Below are positions 19,586 through 29,393 of a DNA stretch of 64,000 nucleotides, piece after piece. Position numbers and translations under genes: made by a program. The notes below the pieces were generated by a model. It was not told the DNA's origin, made no database searches, and saw only the letters and a list, made by a program, of their open reading frames with translations. Origin of the DNA: DASYQD01 sp963846495 (GTDB lineage Bacteria > Acidobacteriota > Thermoanaerobaculia > Multivoradales > JAIOJS01); assembly GCA_963846495.1 (NCBI GenBank), contig CAWJWP010000006.1, positions 62,001 to 126,000 of the forward strand, in the 5' to 3' direction. Each line of letters opens with the position of its first letter. Positions within the stretch are counted from its first letter, which is position 1.

Positions 19586-22044
19586 ATGAGGACCCTCTGG
19601 CTCGACCTGCGTTACGCGGCGCGCACGCTCGCGCGCACGCCCGGGTTCGCCGTCGTCACCGTGCTCACGCTCGCGCTCGGCATCGGCGCGGTGACGGCGG
19701 TGTTCGCGCTCGCCAACGGCATTCTGCTGGCGCCGCTGCCCTACGCCGAGGCCGAGCGGCTGGTCGCCGTCGGCCACGCCGCGCCGGGGCTCGAGCTCGA
19801 GGGCACCGGCATGTCCGACGGCACGTACCTCCATTACCGCGAGCACGCCCGGGCCTTCGACGCCATCGCCGTCTACCACGAGAGCGTCGTCAACCTGAGC
19901 GGCGACGGCGGCGAGGAGCCCGAGCGGGTCGCGGTCGCCTCGGTCACCCACGACTTCTTCACCGTGCTCGGGGCGCGGACGCAGCTCGGACGCCTGCCTG
20001 CCGCCGCCGATGCCGACGGCAGCGGCGAGCGGGTCGTCGTCATCAGCCACGACCTCTGGCAGCGGCGCTACGGCGGCGACCGGGCGATCCTCGGCTCGAC
20101 CATCGCTCCCAACCGCGTGCCGCGGCGAGTCATCGGCGTGCTCGCGCCGGGCTTCGCCTTTCCGCGCCGCGAGGTCGGCATCTTCTTCCCCTCCGATCCC
20201 GATGCGGCGAGCGCCCGCGCCGCCGACCTCTACAGCCAGGGCATCGCGCGGCTCGCCCCGGGCTTCGACGTCGCGGCCGCCGAGCGCGACCTCGACCGGC
20301 TGATCCCGACGCTGCCGGAGGCGTTCCCCGACCTCACGCCGGCAGGTCCTCGCCGACTCCCGGCTGCGCGCGGTGGTGACGCCGCTCCGCGATGCCGTGG
20401 TCGGCGAAGCGGGGGGCGCGCTCTGGCTGCTGCTGGCCGCCATGGCGCTGCTGCTGCTCATCGCCTGCGCCAACGTCGCCAACCTCTTCCTCGTCCGCGG
20501 CGAGCACCGGCAGAAGGAGCTCGCGGTGCGCACGGCGCTGGGGGCGAAGCGGCTTCACCTGGTGCGGGCGTTCGTCGCCGAGGCGTCGATCCTCGCGGCC
20601 GCCGGCGGCGCCGCCGGTGTCGCCGGCGCCGGCGCCGTCGTGCGGGCGCTCGCCGCGCGCGACGTCCTGGCGCTGCCGCGGTTGCACGAGGTGCGCGTCG
20701 ACGGCACCGTCGCCGCGTTCGCCGGCGCCCTCTCGTTCGCCATCGCGCTCCTCCTCGCGCTGCTGCCGCTCGTGCGCGGGCGGCGCCGCGACGCCGGTGC
20801 GGCGCTCGCGAGGGCCGGCGCCTCGAGCGCCGGCCGCGACCATCAGCGGGCGCGCCGGCTGCTGGTGACGGCCCAGGTCGCGCTCGCGCTGACGCTGCTC
20901 GTCGGTGCGGCGCTCTTGGCGCAGAGCTTCCGCCGGCTGGCGCAGGCGACGCCCGGCTTCGACGCCAGCGGCGTCCTCACCGCCGAGCTGGCGCTGCCGC
21001 GCTCGGCCTACGGGTCGTACGACGCCGCGCAGCGGTTCTGGGACACCGTGTTGGAACGCGTCGAGGCGCTGCCGGGCGTCGAGACGCGCCGGCATGGTCA
21101 GTGGTCTGCCGCTCGTGCCGCAGGCGGCCTTCCACGACCTCGCCATCGACGTCGAGGACCGGCCACACGAGTCGCGGCGCGCCCTCAGCGTCTACCACGC
21201 CAGCCCGAGCTACTTCGCGGCGATGCGGATCCCGGTGGTTGCGGGCGCGGGCATCGGCGCTGCCGGCGAGGTGGAACGGCCGGTGCTGCTGTCGGCAGCG
21301 GCGGCGCGGCGCCTGTTCCCGGGGAGGAGCGCCGTCGGCCAGCGCATCCGTCGGAGCGTCGGCGCCGCGGATGGCGAGCAGCCGTGGGCGACCGTCGCCG
21401 GCGTCGTCGGCGACGTGCCGCGCGAGCGCATCGGCGGCGCGCCGGCGGAGATCGTCTACCTGCCCACCCTCTCCGCAGCGGCCGACCCGGGGCTGCGGCC
21501 GAGCTACGGCACGCTGGTGGTGCGCGGGCGCGTGCCTCCGGCGACGCTGGCGCCCGCCGTTCGCCAAGTGGTGCGCGAGCTCGACCCGCACCTGCCGCTC
21601 GCCGCCGTGCGCAGCATGGAGGAAGTGGTGACGCGCTCGTCCGCGCGGACGGCCTTCGTGACGCTCCTGTTGAGCGTCGCCGCCGCCGCCGCGCTCGCCC
21701 TCGGCACCGTCGGGCTCTACGGCGTCGTCTCCTACGCGGCGCGGCGGCGCACGCGCGAGATGGGCATCCGCGTCGCCCTGGGCGCGCGCGGCGCCGACAT
21801 CCGGCGGGTGGTGCTGCGCGAGAGCGCGGGCTTGGCGGCGGCCGGCATCGCGGTCGGCGTCGTCACCACGCTCGCGACGACGCGCTTCCTGCGCAGTCTC
21901 CTTTACGAAGTGAGCCCGCACGATCCACTGCCGTTCGCGGCGATGGCGGTGCTGGTGCTCCTGGTGTCGCTCGCCGCCGGATGGCTGCCGGCGCGCCGGG
22001 CGGCGGCGGTCGACCCCGCCCGCGTTCTACGGGAGGAAGCGTGA
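19586..22044 (+). CDS. ADOP-type MacB-like ABC permease 7 (two frameshifts)
   Basis: Good ribosome site (aaggag) and an N-terminus TLWLDLRYAARTLARTPGFA. Family sequence moves from the first to the second frame near 20333-20344 (resuming at QVLADSRLRAVVTP) and to the third near 21084-21088 (resuming at AGMVSGLPLVP). Each is explained by one extra base, after which the protein is 818 residues with both PCDs and FtsX motifs ELAVRTALGAK and EMGIRVALGARG. No other lesion is present, so sequence error is the simplest explanation. Confidence 0.72.
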
Positions 22045-22092
22045 TGCGCGGTGTTGCGCGATGACGTGTAGGGCGACGGCACGAGGCGCCCG

Positions 22093-24558
22093 GTGAGCTC
22101 GCTGCGCACCGCCGTCCGCAGCCTCGCGGCGACGCCGCGGCTCACGGTGCCGGCGCTCTGCTGCATCGCCCTCGGCGTCGGCTCGGCGCTGCTCGTCGCG
22201 GCGCTCGCCGACGCCGTGCTGCTGCGTTCGCCGGCGCTACCGGAGCCGGAGCGGCTCGCCCGCGTCTGGCTCCGCGTCGGCACCGAGCGGATCGAGCAGG
22301 GCGGCATCTCGTATCTCGAGTATCGCGACCTCCTGTCGCTCGCCTCCTTCGACCGCGTCGAGGCGGTGGCGCGCACCCGCATCGCCATCCGCAGCGAAGC
22401 GGGCAGCGAGCGGCTGCGCGGCGAAGCGGTGACGCCGGGCTACTTCGAGCTGATCGGGATGCGGCCCGCGTTGGGCCGTCTCTTCACCGCCGCCGAGCAG
22501 CGGGCGGGAGGGCCGCCGGTCGTCCTCATCGGCCACGACCTCTGGCAGCGGCGCTTCGCCGGCGATCCGGGAGTGCTCGGGCGCCCGCTCGTCGTGCGCG
22601 GCCGGCGGGCCGGCGATGCGGAGACGAGCTACACCATCGTCGGCGTGCTGCCGCCGCGCTTCGTCGGCACCGTGGATCCCGACGTCTCCGAGTTCTGGCT
22701 GCCGCTCGAGGCCAGCCCGCTGCGCGGGATGTTCGAGAACCGCGAGGCGCGCAACGTGTGGGTGCTGGCGCGGCTCGCCGACGGCCGCTCGCTCGCGGGG
22801 GCGCAGGCCGAGGTCGCGGCGCTCGGCCGGCGGCTGACAGCCAGCCTGCCAGCGCTCTACGCCACGAGCGCGCTCGTCGCCGAGCCCTTTGGCGAGACCT
22901 GGCGGCAGCCGTTGCGCAACGGATTGCGCGCTCTTCTCGGCGCGGCGGCGCTGCTCCTCCTCATCGCCTGCGCCAACGTCGCGCACCTGCTGCTGGCGCG
23001 GCTCGTCCGCCGCGAGAGCGAGCTGTCGCTGCGTCTCAGCCTCGGCGCCTCGCGCGCCTCGGTGGTGCGCCAGCTCGCGATCGAGACGCTGCTGCTCGCC
23101 ACCGCCGGCGGTGTTCTCGGCACGGTGCTCGCCCAGCGCGCGCTCGTCGTGCTCGCCGGCGAGTCGGCTCTCGAGCTGCCGAGCTACGTGCCGGTCGGGC
23201 TCGACGCGCGGCTGGCCGCGCTGGCGCTGCTGCTGGTGCTCGCGACCGCTCTCCTCTTCGGCGTGCTGCCGGCGGCCCTCTCGGCGCGCGTCGATCCGGC
23301 GCAGCGGCTGCGCGAAGGCGCGCGCGGCGTCACCCTCGCCGCGCGGCAGCGACGCTCCAACCAGCTGCTGGTGGTGAGCGAGCTCGCGGTCACCCTGGTG
23401 CTCGTCGTCGCCGGCGCGCTGCTCTTGCGCAGCTACCTGGCGCTCGCCCGCACCGACGTCGGCTTCCGCACCAGCAACGTGCTGCGCATGGCGATCACGC
23501 TCGACCCCGCGGTGCACCCCGACCCGCAGAGCGTGCTCGCCTTCGCCGAGCGCGCCCGCGAGGTGGTGCGCAGCCAACCGGGAGTGCGCGCGGTGGGGCT
23601 GATGTCGGAGGTGTTGCCGCCGTTCTTCGACGACACCTTCGCCGTCGTCGCGGGCGGCCGGCACGAACCCGAGCTCGCCGAGGTGGCGCGCCACGCCGTC
23701 GACGGCGAGCTGCTGCGCGTCCTCGACGTCGCGCTCGTCGCCGGTCGGCCGTTCGGGCCTGCTGACCGGCGCGCCGACGCAGCGCCGGTCGCCCTCGTCA
23801 GCGCCTCCCTGGCGCGGCGGCTCACGGGCGGTAGCGCGGAGGCGCCGCTCGAGCGCGCGCTCGCGCGTACGTTCCAGGTCGTGCTCGACCCGATGAGCGG
23901 CGAGCTGTCGCCGCCGCGCGAGGTGGTGGGCATCGTCGAGGACGTCCGCTATCACGGGCCGCTCGGCAGCGCGCGCCCGCCGTACGACCTGTGGGTGCCC
24001 TTCGAGCAGATGCCGAGCCACGTCGTCTCCTTCGCCATCCACAGCAGCGTGCCGCCGGCATCGCTGGCGCCGCCGCTCCAGCGCGCGATCGGGCGGTTGT
24101 CGCCGGCGTCGCCCATGCACTGGATCTCCACCATGGACGAGGAGCTCGCGGCGCAGCTCGCCGGCGCCCGCTTCTACGGCCGGCTGACGGCGCTCTACTC
24201 GATGAGTGCCGCTCTGCTGGCGCTGCTCGGCGTCTACGGCGTGATGGCCAACGCCGTGGCGCGCCGCGGCGCCGAGCTGGCCGTACGAGCGGCGGTGGGT
24301 GCCCGGCGCGGCGACCTGCTGCGGCTGGTGCTCGGCGAAGGGTTGCGCACGCTGCTCGCCGGCCTCGGGCTGGGCACGGCAGCGGCGCTCCTCGCCACCC
24401 GCGCGCTGCGCGGCCTGCTGCATGGTGTCGCTCCCGGCGACCCGCTCACCTTCGCCGCCGCGACGGCGCTGCTGCTCGCGCTGGGCCTTCTCGCCTGCCT
24501 GCTGCCGGCCCGCCGCGCCGCCGCCACCGATCCCGCCAGCGTGCTGAGGGCATCATGA
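22093..24558 (+). CDS. ADOP-type MacB-like ABC permease 8
   Basis: An 821-residue duplicated permease with a GTG start and a weak ribosome site, 48 bp after the previous stop. The N-terminus is shorter and less basic (SSLRTAVRSLAATPRLTVPA). FtsX motifs ELSLRLSLGASRA and ELAVRAAVGARRG are present, as are both PCDs, including YTIVGVLPPR. It ends RRAAATDPASVLRAS. The stop overlaps the start of the PD40 gene (ATGA), indicating translational coupling. Confidence 0.85.
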   Translation: MSSLRTAVRSLAATPRLTVPALCCIALGVGSALLVAALADAVLLRSPALPEPERLARVWLRVGTERIEQGGISYLEYRDLLSLASFDRVEAVARTRIAIRSEAGSERLRGEAVTPGYFELIGMRPALGRLFTAAEQRAGGPPVVLIGHDLWQRRFAGDPGVLGRPLVVRGRRAGDAETSYTIVGVLPPRFVGTVDPDVSEFWLPLEASPLRGMFENREARNVWVLARLADGRSLAGAQAEVAALGRRLTASLPALYATSALVAEPFGETWRQPLRNGLRALLGAAALLLLIACANVAHLLLARLVRRESELSLRLSLGASRASVVRQLAIETLLLATAGGVLGTVLAQRALVVLAGESALELPSYVPVGLDARLAALALLLVLATALLFGVLPAALSARVDPAQRLREGARGVTLAARQRRSNQLLVVSELAVTLVLVVAGALLLRSYLALARTDVGFRTSNVLRMAITLDPAVHPDPQSVLAFAERAREVVRSQPGVRAVGLMSEVLPPFFDDTFAVVAGGRHEPELAEVARHAVDGELLRVLDVALVAGRPFGPADRRADAAPVALVSASLARRLTGGSAEAPLERALARTFQVVLDPMSGELSPPREVVGIVEDVRYHGPLGSARPPYDLWVPFEQMPSHVVSFAIHSSVPPASLAPPLQRAIGRLSPASPMHWISTMDEELAAQLAGARFYGRLTALYSMSAALLALLGVYGVMANAVARRGAELAVRAAVGARRGDLLRLVLGEGLRTLLAGLGLGTAAALLATRALRGLLHGVAPGDPLTFAAATALLLALGLLACLLPARRAAATDPASVLRAS

Positions 24559-25465
24559 GCGTGATCGGTCAACTCGTCCTCCTCGTCTCGGCGGTCAGCG
24601 TCCTTCAGGGTGCGGAGTCGCCGTCCGCCGGCGCCGACCCCGGCCCCCACGCCGCCGCCCATCGCGCGCCAGCTGCCGGCAGTCTCGTTCGACGGCAGCC
24701 GCATCGTCTACCTCGCGGAGGAAGGCGGCGTGACGGACGTCTACACCGTCCCCGCGACCGGCGGCACGCCCACGCGGGTGACCGCCACGACGGAGGCCGA
24801 GGAGCGTCCCGAATGGACGCGCGACGGCCGCATCCTCTTCGCCCTCACCGAGGGTGAGACGAGCCGCGTCGTCTCCGTCGCTGCCGGCGGCGGCGACCGC
24901 AAGGAGATCGCGGCCGCTCCCGGGCGGACGCCGCGTCTTTCGCCCGACGGGCAGAGCCTCCTCTACTGGCGCGGCACCTGGACCGCCGTCGAGCTGCTGG
25001 TGCAACCCCTTGCGGGCGGCGCGCCGCGGCGGCTCACCGACGGCCGCTCGGCGGCGTGGGGACCTCTGTGGTCGCCGGACGGGCAGTGGGTCGTCTTTAC
25101 CGGCCACGACGCCGCCCGCAACCTGCAGCTCTTCGTCGTCGCCGCCGACGGGAAGAGCGCGCCGCGCCAGGTCACCCGTTTCAGCACCGCCGAAGGGCCG
25201 GGCTCAGCTCGCCTCGTGGTCGCCCGACGGCCGCCGGCTGGCGCTGATGCTCGAGGACGCCGAGCGCCGCAGCCACCTCTGGATCGCCGAGGTCGAGATG
25301 GGCGCCGCGGTGCGCGTGGGAGAGCCGCACGGCGACTTCCTCGACGAGGCGCCGCGCTGGTTCCCCGACGGCAAGCGGCTCGCGTTCCAGAGCGACCGCA
25401 CCGGCCGCATGGAGATCTGGACGGTCGCCGTCGACGGCAGCGACCTGCGCCAGGTGACCCACTAG
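24555..25465 (+). CDS. Secreted PD40/TolB-like beta-propeller protein (two frameshifts)
   Basis: The start ATG overlaps the permease stop. The first 22 residues form a signal peptide (SVIGQLVLLVSAVSVLQ) in one frame. The propeller begins one frame over after a Pro-rich linker (PPAPTPAPTPPP, indel near 24625-24650). A second extra G near 25199-25201 shifts the last third. Corrected length is about 302 residues. PD40 blades are obvious: ERPEWTRDGRILF, TPRLSPDGQSLLY, WGPLWSPDGQWVVF, LASWSPDGRRLAL and APRWFPDGKRLAFQSD. Probably a periplasmic partner of the transport system. Its ligand is unknown. Confidence 0.7.
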
Positions 25466-25506
25466 GCAGGCTACGCTCGGCGCGCGACTTCGGCGGCGCC
25501 ATCATC

Positions 25507-26898
25507 ATGACCAACCCCCATCGCACCATCCTCCTCGCCGACGACCAGCCCGACGTGTTGGAGGCGTTGCGCCTGCTGCTCAAGGCAGAGGGGTATGCGA
25601 CGCGTACCGCGCGCTCGCCGGAGGAGGTCGTGCAGTCGATCGCGCAGCAGGAGCCCGACCTGCTGCTCATGGACCTCAACTACGCGCGCGACACGACCTC
25701 GGGCCAGGAAGGGCTCGAGCTGCTCGAGCGCGTGCGCGAGAAGGCGCCCGAGCTGCCGGTCGTGGCGATGACGGCGTGGGGCTCGATCGAGCTGGCGGTC
25801 GAGGCGGTGCGGCGCGGCGCCCGCGACTTCGTCGAGAAGCCGTGGGACAACGACCGCCTGGTGTCGATCGTCTCCAACCAGCTGCAGCTGGCGGCGGCGC
25901 TGCGCAAGAGCCGCGGCCTCGAGGCCGAGAACCGGCTGCTGCGCGGCGAGGGCGCCACCGACTTCGTGGCGCAGTCGCGCGCCATGGGGCCGGTGCTCGA
26001 GATGATCGAGCGCGTCGGACCGTCGGACGCCAACGTGCTGATCACCGGCGAGAACGGCACCGGCAAGGGTCTCGTGGCGCGGCTGCTCCACGTCGCCTCG
26101 CCGCGGGCGGGGAAGCCGCTCGTCACCGTCAACGTCGGCGGTCTTGCGGCGACGGTCTTCGAGAGCGAGCTCTTCGGCCACGTGCGCGGCGCCTTCACCG
26201 ACGCCAAGACCGACCGCGTCGGTCGCTTCGAGCTCGCCGACGGCGGCACATTGTTCCTGGACGAGATCGCCAACGTGCCGCTGCCGCAGCAGAGCAAGCT
26301 CCTGCGCGTCCTCGAGAGCGGCGAGTTCGAGCCGGTGGGCAGCTCGCGCACGCGCTCTGCGGACGTACGGCTGCTGACGGCAACGAACGCGGACTTGGCT
26401 GCCGAGGTGGCCGAGACGCGCTTCCGGCGCGACCTCTACTTCCGCGTCCGCACGGTCGAGATCCACCTGCCGCCGCTGCGCGACCGCCGCGAGGATTTGC
26501 TGCCCCTCGCCGAGCGCTTCCGCGCCGCTCACGCGCGCCGCTATCGGAAGGAAATCACCGGCTTCGATGGCGGCGCGGTCCGCGCCATCGAGCGCCACTC
26601 CTGGCCCGGCAACGTCCGCGAGCTCGACCACGCCGTCGAACGCGCGGTGCTGCTGGCGCGCGGTCCGCGCATCACCGGCACCGACCTCGGCCTCGAAGGC
26701 ACGCCGGCGTCACGCGGCCTCGACGAGATGACGCTGGAGGAAGTCGAGGAGCACCTCATCAAGAAAGCCCTCGACCGCTACGGCGGCAACGTCAGTCAAG
26801 CCGCCAACGCGCTGGGCTTGTCGAGAAGCGCGCTCTACCGCCGGCTCGAGAAGCATGGACGGCCGGGGGAGCCGGAGTCGGGGGCGGACGCCGACTGA
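25507..26898 (+). CDS. NtrC-family sigma-54-dependent response regulator
   Basis: A 463-residue activator. Receiver domain 6-125 has phosphoacceptor Asp56 (LLLMDLN) and Lys in EKPW. AAA+ domain about 145-385 has Walker A GENGTGKG (residue 181 on), Walker B GGTLFLDEIA and an arginine-finger region RFRRDLYFRV. The Fis-type HTH (VSQAANALGLSRSALYRRL) closes the protein. The sigma-54 contact loop reads GAFTDA (from residue 228) instead of GAFTGA. The loop is otherwise intact, so it may still remodel sigma-54 holoenzyme. It is the last gene of the permease operon, 41 bp after the PD40 gene, and the operon's promoter is sigma-54 type, so autogenous control is likely. Probable cognate kinase: gene at 29394. 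Confidence 0.88.
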   Translation: MTNPHRTILLADDQPDVLEALRLLLKAEGYATRTARSPEEVVQSIAQQEPDLLLMDLNYARDTTSGQEGLELLERVREKAPELPVVAMTAWGSIELAVEAVRRGARDFVEKPWDNDRLVSIVSNQLQLAAALRKSRGLEAENRLLRGEGATDFVAQSRAMGPVLEMIERVGPSDANVLITGENGTGKGLVARLLHVASPRAGKPLVTVNVGGLAATVFESELFGHVRGAFTDAKTDRVGRFELADGGTLFLDEIANVPLPQQSKLLRVLESGEFEPVGSSRTRSADVRLLTATNADLAAEVAETRFRRDLYFRVRTVEIHLPPLRDRREDLLPLAERFRAAHARRYRKEITGFDGGAVRAIERHSWPGNVRELDHAVERAVLLARGPRITGTDLGLEGTPASRGLDEMTLEEVEEHLIKKALDRYGGNVSQAANALGLSRSALYRRLEKHGRPGEPESGADAD

Positions 26899-26908
26899 CT
26901 CGCCGACG

Positions 26909-26925
26909 GCGGGCTGGCAGCCCGC
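26909..26925 (+). terminator. Possible weak terminator hairpin
   Basis: Short perfect hairpin gcgggct-ggc-agcccgc beginning 11 bp after the regulator's stop. There is no T-run. It would mark the end of the 23-24 kb operon. Confidence 0.35.
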
Positions 26926-26953
26926 TGCGACGTACATCCATGCCGGCGTAGGG

Positions 26954-26982
26954 TTGACGCGCCGTGCGGGTCGGATTACGCT
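26954..26982 (+). promoter_or_regulatory. Sigma-70-type promoter for the flavin oxidase gene
   Basis: TTGACG (26954-26959), a 17-bp spacer and TACGCT (26977-26982). The spacing is ideal and the -35 box strong. It reads toward the oxidase at 27098 and would place the tandem 15-bp repeat in the transcribed leader. Confidence 0.5.
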
Positions 26983-26993
26983 CGCCTCAATTC

Positions 26994-27023
26994 GCTGCAT
27001 TGAGCCTTGCTGCATTGAGCCTT
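26994..27023. repeat. Tandem 15-bp direct repeat
   Basis: Two exact, adjacent copies of gctgcattgagcctt (26994-27008 and 27009-27023), AT-richer than the surroundings. It lies between the putative promoter and the flavin oxidase gene, so an operator or leader RNA element is possible. No function is demonstrated. Confidence 0.7.
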
Positions 27024-27097
27024 TAACGGGTGAGCTCGCCGAGATCCGGTTGGCGCTCGTGCGGTCCTCGCCCTTGCGTAACAAAGGAAGGTGAGCG

Positions 27098-28711
27098 ATG
27101 GCCGGCGGTACTGCACCTACGTGGTGGAACTGGAGTGGAAACATCGAGCACCTGCCGCCGACCGACGGCGAGGCGTACTACTTCACGCCGACGAACCTGG
27201 CCGAGCTGCAGGCCGTGCTGTCGCAGGTCAAGGCCAAGCCGGGAGTCACGGTCCGCGTCTCCGGCCAGCGGCACTCGCAGCCGCCTCTGGTGGCGGACGA
27301 CAACCGCGCCGCGGCCCCGGCGCAACCGACGACGTTTCTCGTCGACATGTCGTGCTACGTGGACATCCAACCCAACGGCATCGAGCTGGGGCCCGGCCCG
27401 CAGCAGATCACGGTGAACCCCGGCGTCCGCGAGGACGACGTCGACGCCTTCCTGCAGCAAAACAACCTGATGTTCAAGACGGTCACCGCCGGCGGGTTCT
27501 TCAGCATCGGCGGCATGACGGCGGTCGACGTGCACGGCGCCACGGTGGAGGCGCCGATCTTCGCGGAGACGGCCTCGTCGTTCACCATCCTCGGGGCGGA
27601 TGGGAACCAGACCACGATCGACGCCTCGACGCCGCCCGTCAACGGCTGGTCGCCGTTGCAGTTCGCGCGGGTCTCCCTGGGCGGGCTCGGGGTAGTGACC
27701 AGGATCACGCTCGACGTGCTGCCGCGGCCCTACGCGAACTCGCTCCAGGGTGGCACGGAGAAGCCCCTGTGGGCCGACCAGGCATCATTCGTTGCGGGTC
27801 TTCAACCCCTGCTCACCGGGTCGACGAAACACGACCGTGTCGAGGTTTTCTACTCGCCGTACAACGCGGCGTACGGCTACGCGAATTTCCTGGTCTTGTG
27901 GTGGGACACCGTCGCGAATCCGAGCCCGCCCATCCCGAATTCTCCTCCCGCTCCGCCAACGGCATGCGCCCTCGCGCAGCAGGGGAAATTTGGCGCGCCG
28001 GTCCTCACCGGCATCGGCAATGACGCCGCGCAGTACGTGCGGGCGTCCCAATACTTCAACGACCCCAACAATCCGCTTCACTTCCCGCCGGTGTCGACGC
28101 GCGGGTATACCGACTTTGCGCTCCTTGCGATCGCAACGCAAGTCGCCGCCGCCAACAACTCCTATTCGGAGCTGTGGCTCACCGAGGCTTCGCAGGTGAT
28201 GTTCATGTCGTACTTCATCGAGCTGCCCAACCTCGACGCCGCGGGGCTCGGCAAGGTATGGGCCGGCCTCGATGCGGTGGCCAGCAGGACCGTCCCGAAG
28301 GGCCCCTTCCACATCGCCGCGCCGATGGAGTTCCGCTTCGTCAAGGCCGGCAACTCCGCGATGTCGAGCGCCTATTCCACGAACGCCGGGGCGTACCTCG
28401 TCAATCTCGACCTGATCGGATTCATCGAGCCGACATCGGCGGCCGACTATCCTGCCGCGCTGCTGCAGTTCTTCGCCGACGTCGAGCGCGATTGGGTCGC
28501 CATGGGCGGTTTTCCGCACAATGGAAAGATGTACGGCTTCTACGATCCGAACGCGGCGCCGGGCAGCTACACCGCGCCCTTCAACCCGAGCTTCCTCGCC
28601 GCCCTCGGCGTGCGCCGCGGTCAACGCCAGCAGGCATTCAACGCCTATCGCCAGAGCCAGGACCCGACGGGCCTCTTCTACAACCAGTATCTGCAGGAGT
28701 TGCTGGGGTAA
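27098..28711 (+). CDS. FAD-linked oxidase of the sugar-lactone oxidase type
   Basis: A 537-residue flavoprotein without a clear signal peptide. The N-terminal half has the PCMH-type FAD fold: RVSGQRHSQPP near residue 50, NPGVREDDVDAFL, GGFFSIGGMTAVDVHGA near 132-148 and ARVSLGGLGVVTRITLDVLP near 190. The C-terminal half resembles the D-arabinono-/gulono-lactone oxidase domain and ends with DPTGLFYNQYLQELLG. Members oxidise sugar lactones or related alcohols using O2. The flavin-linking residue is uncertain from sequence alone. Start ATG has the ribosome site aaggaaggtgag. It interrupts what is otherwise a regulator-kinase neighbourhood and has its own promoter. Confidence 0.8.
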   Translation: MAGGTAPTWWNWSGNIEHLPPTDGEAYYFTPTNLAELQAVLSQVKAKPGVTVRVSGQRHSQPPLVADDNRAAAPAQPTTFLVDMSCYVDIQPNGIELGPGPQQITVNPGVREDDVDAFLQQNNLMFKTVTAGGFFSIGGMTAVDVHGATVEAPIFAETASSFTILGADGNQTTIDASTPPVNGWSPLQFARVSLGGLGVVTRITLDVLPRPYANSLQGGTEKPLWADQASFVAGLQPLLTGSTKHDRVEVFYSPYNAAYGYANFLVLWWDTVANPSPPIPNSPPAPPTACALAQQGKFGAPVLTGIGNDAAQYVRASQYFNDPNNPLHFPPVSTRGYTDFALLAIATQVAAANNSYSELWLTEASQVMFMSYFIELPNLDAAGLGKVWAGLDAVASRTVPKGPFHIAAPMEFRFVKAGNSAMSSAYSTNAGAYLVNLDLIGFIEPTSAADYPAALLQFFADVERDWVAMGGFPHNGKMYGFYDPNAAPGSYTAPFNPSFLAALGVRRGQRQQAFNAYRQSQDPTGLFYNQYLQELLG

Positions 28712-28734
28712 GGCGTAGAACGCCGGTTACCGTC

Positions 28735-28953
28735 CTAGATTGCCCGCGGCCCACCATCCCCGAGCGTTGCGCCGCTCGTGATCCGGCCGTGCAGGCAGTA
28801 AGTGCGACCGCACGGACAGCCGCAGCTGACGTTGGCGCGCAGCTCGCCGCACATCATGTACAGGAACAGGTGAGCGCGCTGGCCGCAAGCGCGACACTCG
28901 ACGACCAGCTGGCGATCCTCCGAGTAGCCGACCAACCGCCCGTCCCCACTCAC
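28735..28953 (-). CDS. Small Cys-rich, probable zinc-ribbon protein
   Basis: A 72-residue frame with cysteines paired as CxxC (CRAC), a later single Cys (MMCGEL) and a CGCPCGRTYCLHG cluster, a pattern that could bind zinc. It lies convergent to the flavin oxidase in a 380-bp gap that otherwise holds little. I do not recognise the family. The Cys spacing argues for a real gene, but a chance frame cannot be excluded. Confidence 0.4.
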   Translation of the reverse strand: MSGDGRLVGYSEDRQLVVECRACGQRAHLFLYMMCGELRANVSCGCPCGRTYCLHGRITSGATLGDGGPRAI

Positions 28954-29058
28954 GGCGCCAAGCTACGACGCTACCGCCTGCCTCGCACCATCGCCGGCGA
29001 ACTCGGTCTGCGCGAGAACCTGTGCGCTCTGGTCTGGCACGACCGCCGCAGTCGTTCC

Positions 29059-29086
29059 TTGACGCCAGTCGGCGGACGCGTACACT
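29059..29086 (+). promoter_or_regulatory. Sigma-70 promoter driving a probably leaderless antitoxin-like gene
   Basis: TTGACG (29059-29064), a 16-bp spacer and TACACT (29081-29086), then only 6 bp to the GTG start at 29093. Transcription would begin at or next to the start codon. Confidence 0.65.
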
Positions 29087-29092
29087 GCGTTC

Positions 29093-29320
29093 GTGACCAA
29101 GGCTGAGATCAAGACCCGCGCGCTATCCGAGCTATCGCCCGAAGAGCGGCGCGAGCTGGCCGCAGAGCTGTGGGAGAGCAGCGGCGAGGTCACGCCGGCG
29201 AGCGTCCCCGATTGGCACTGGCCTCTCGTCGCCGAGGCGCTCGCCGAGCACGAGCGCGATCCCACCGGCGCGCTGCCGGGCGAGGAGCTGCTCGGCTGGC
29301 TCCGCCGCCCGCGCGCGTGA
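29093..29320 (+). CDS. Addiction-module antitoxin-like protein (TIGR02574/Unstab_antitox type)
   Basis: A 75-residue acidic protein: ALSELSPEERRELAAELWES at the N-terminus, then DWHWPLVAEALAEHERDP and an EELLGWLRRPRA end. This layout (LspeeR.eLaeeLwes ... eRDPsg....eE....) is that of the short putative addiction-module component that usually precedes a RelE/ParE-like toxin. No toxin frame follows: the next gene, 73 bp on, is a histidine kinase. The start is a GTG with a strong promoter immediately upstream. It is an orphan antitoxin or a protein with an unrelated role. Confidence 0.65.
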   Translation: MTKAEIKTRALSELSPEERRELAAELWESSGEVTPASVPDWHWPLVAEALAEHERDPTGALPGEELLGWLRRPRA

Positions 29321-29393
29321 AGCATTCCCTTCAGCGCGAGTCGCCGTAGAAAGCGTTCGCGCGACGACGCGCCGTGATCAGATTCACGCCGCC

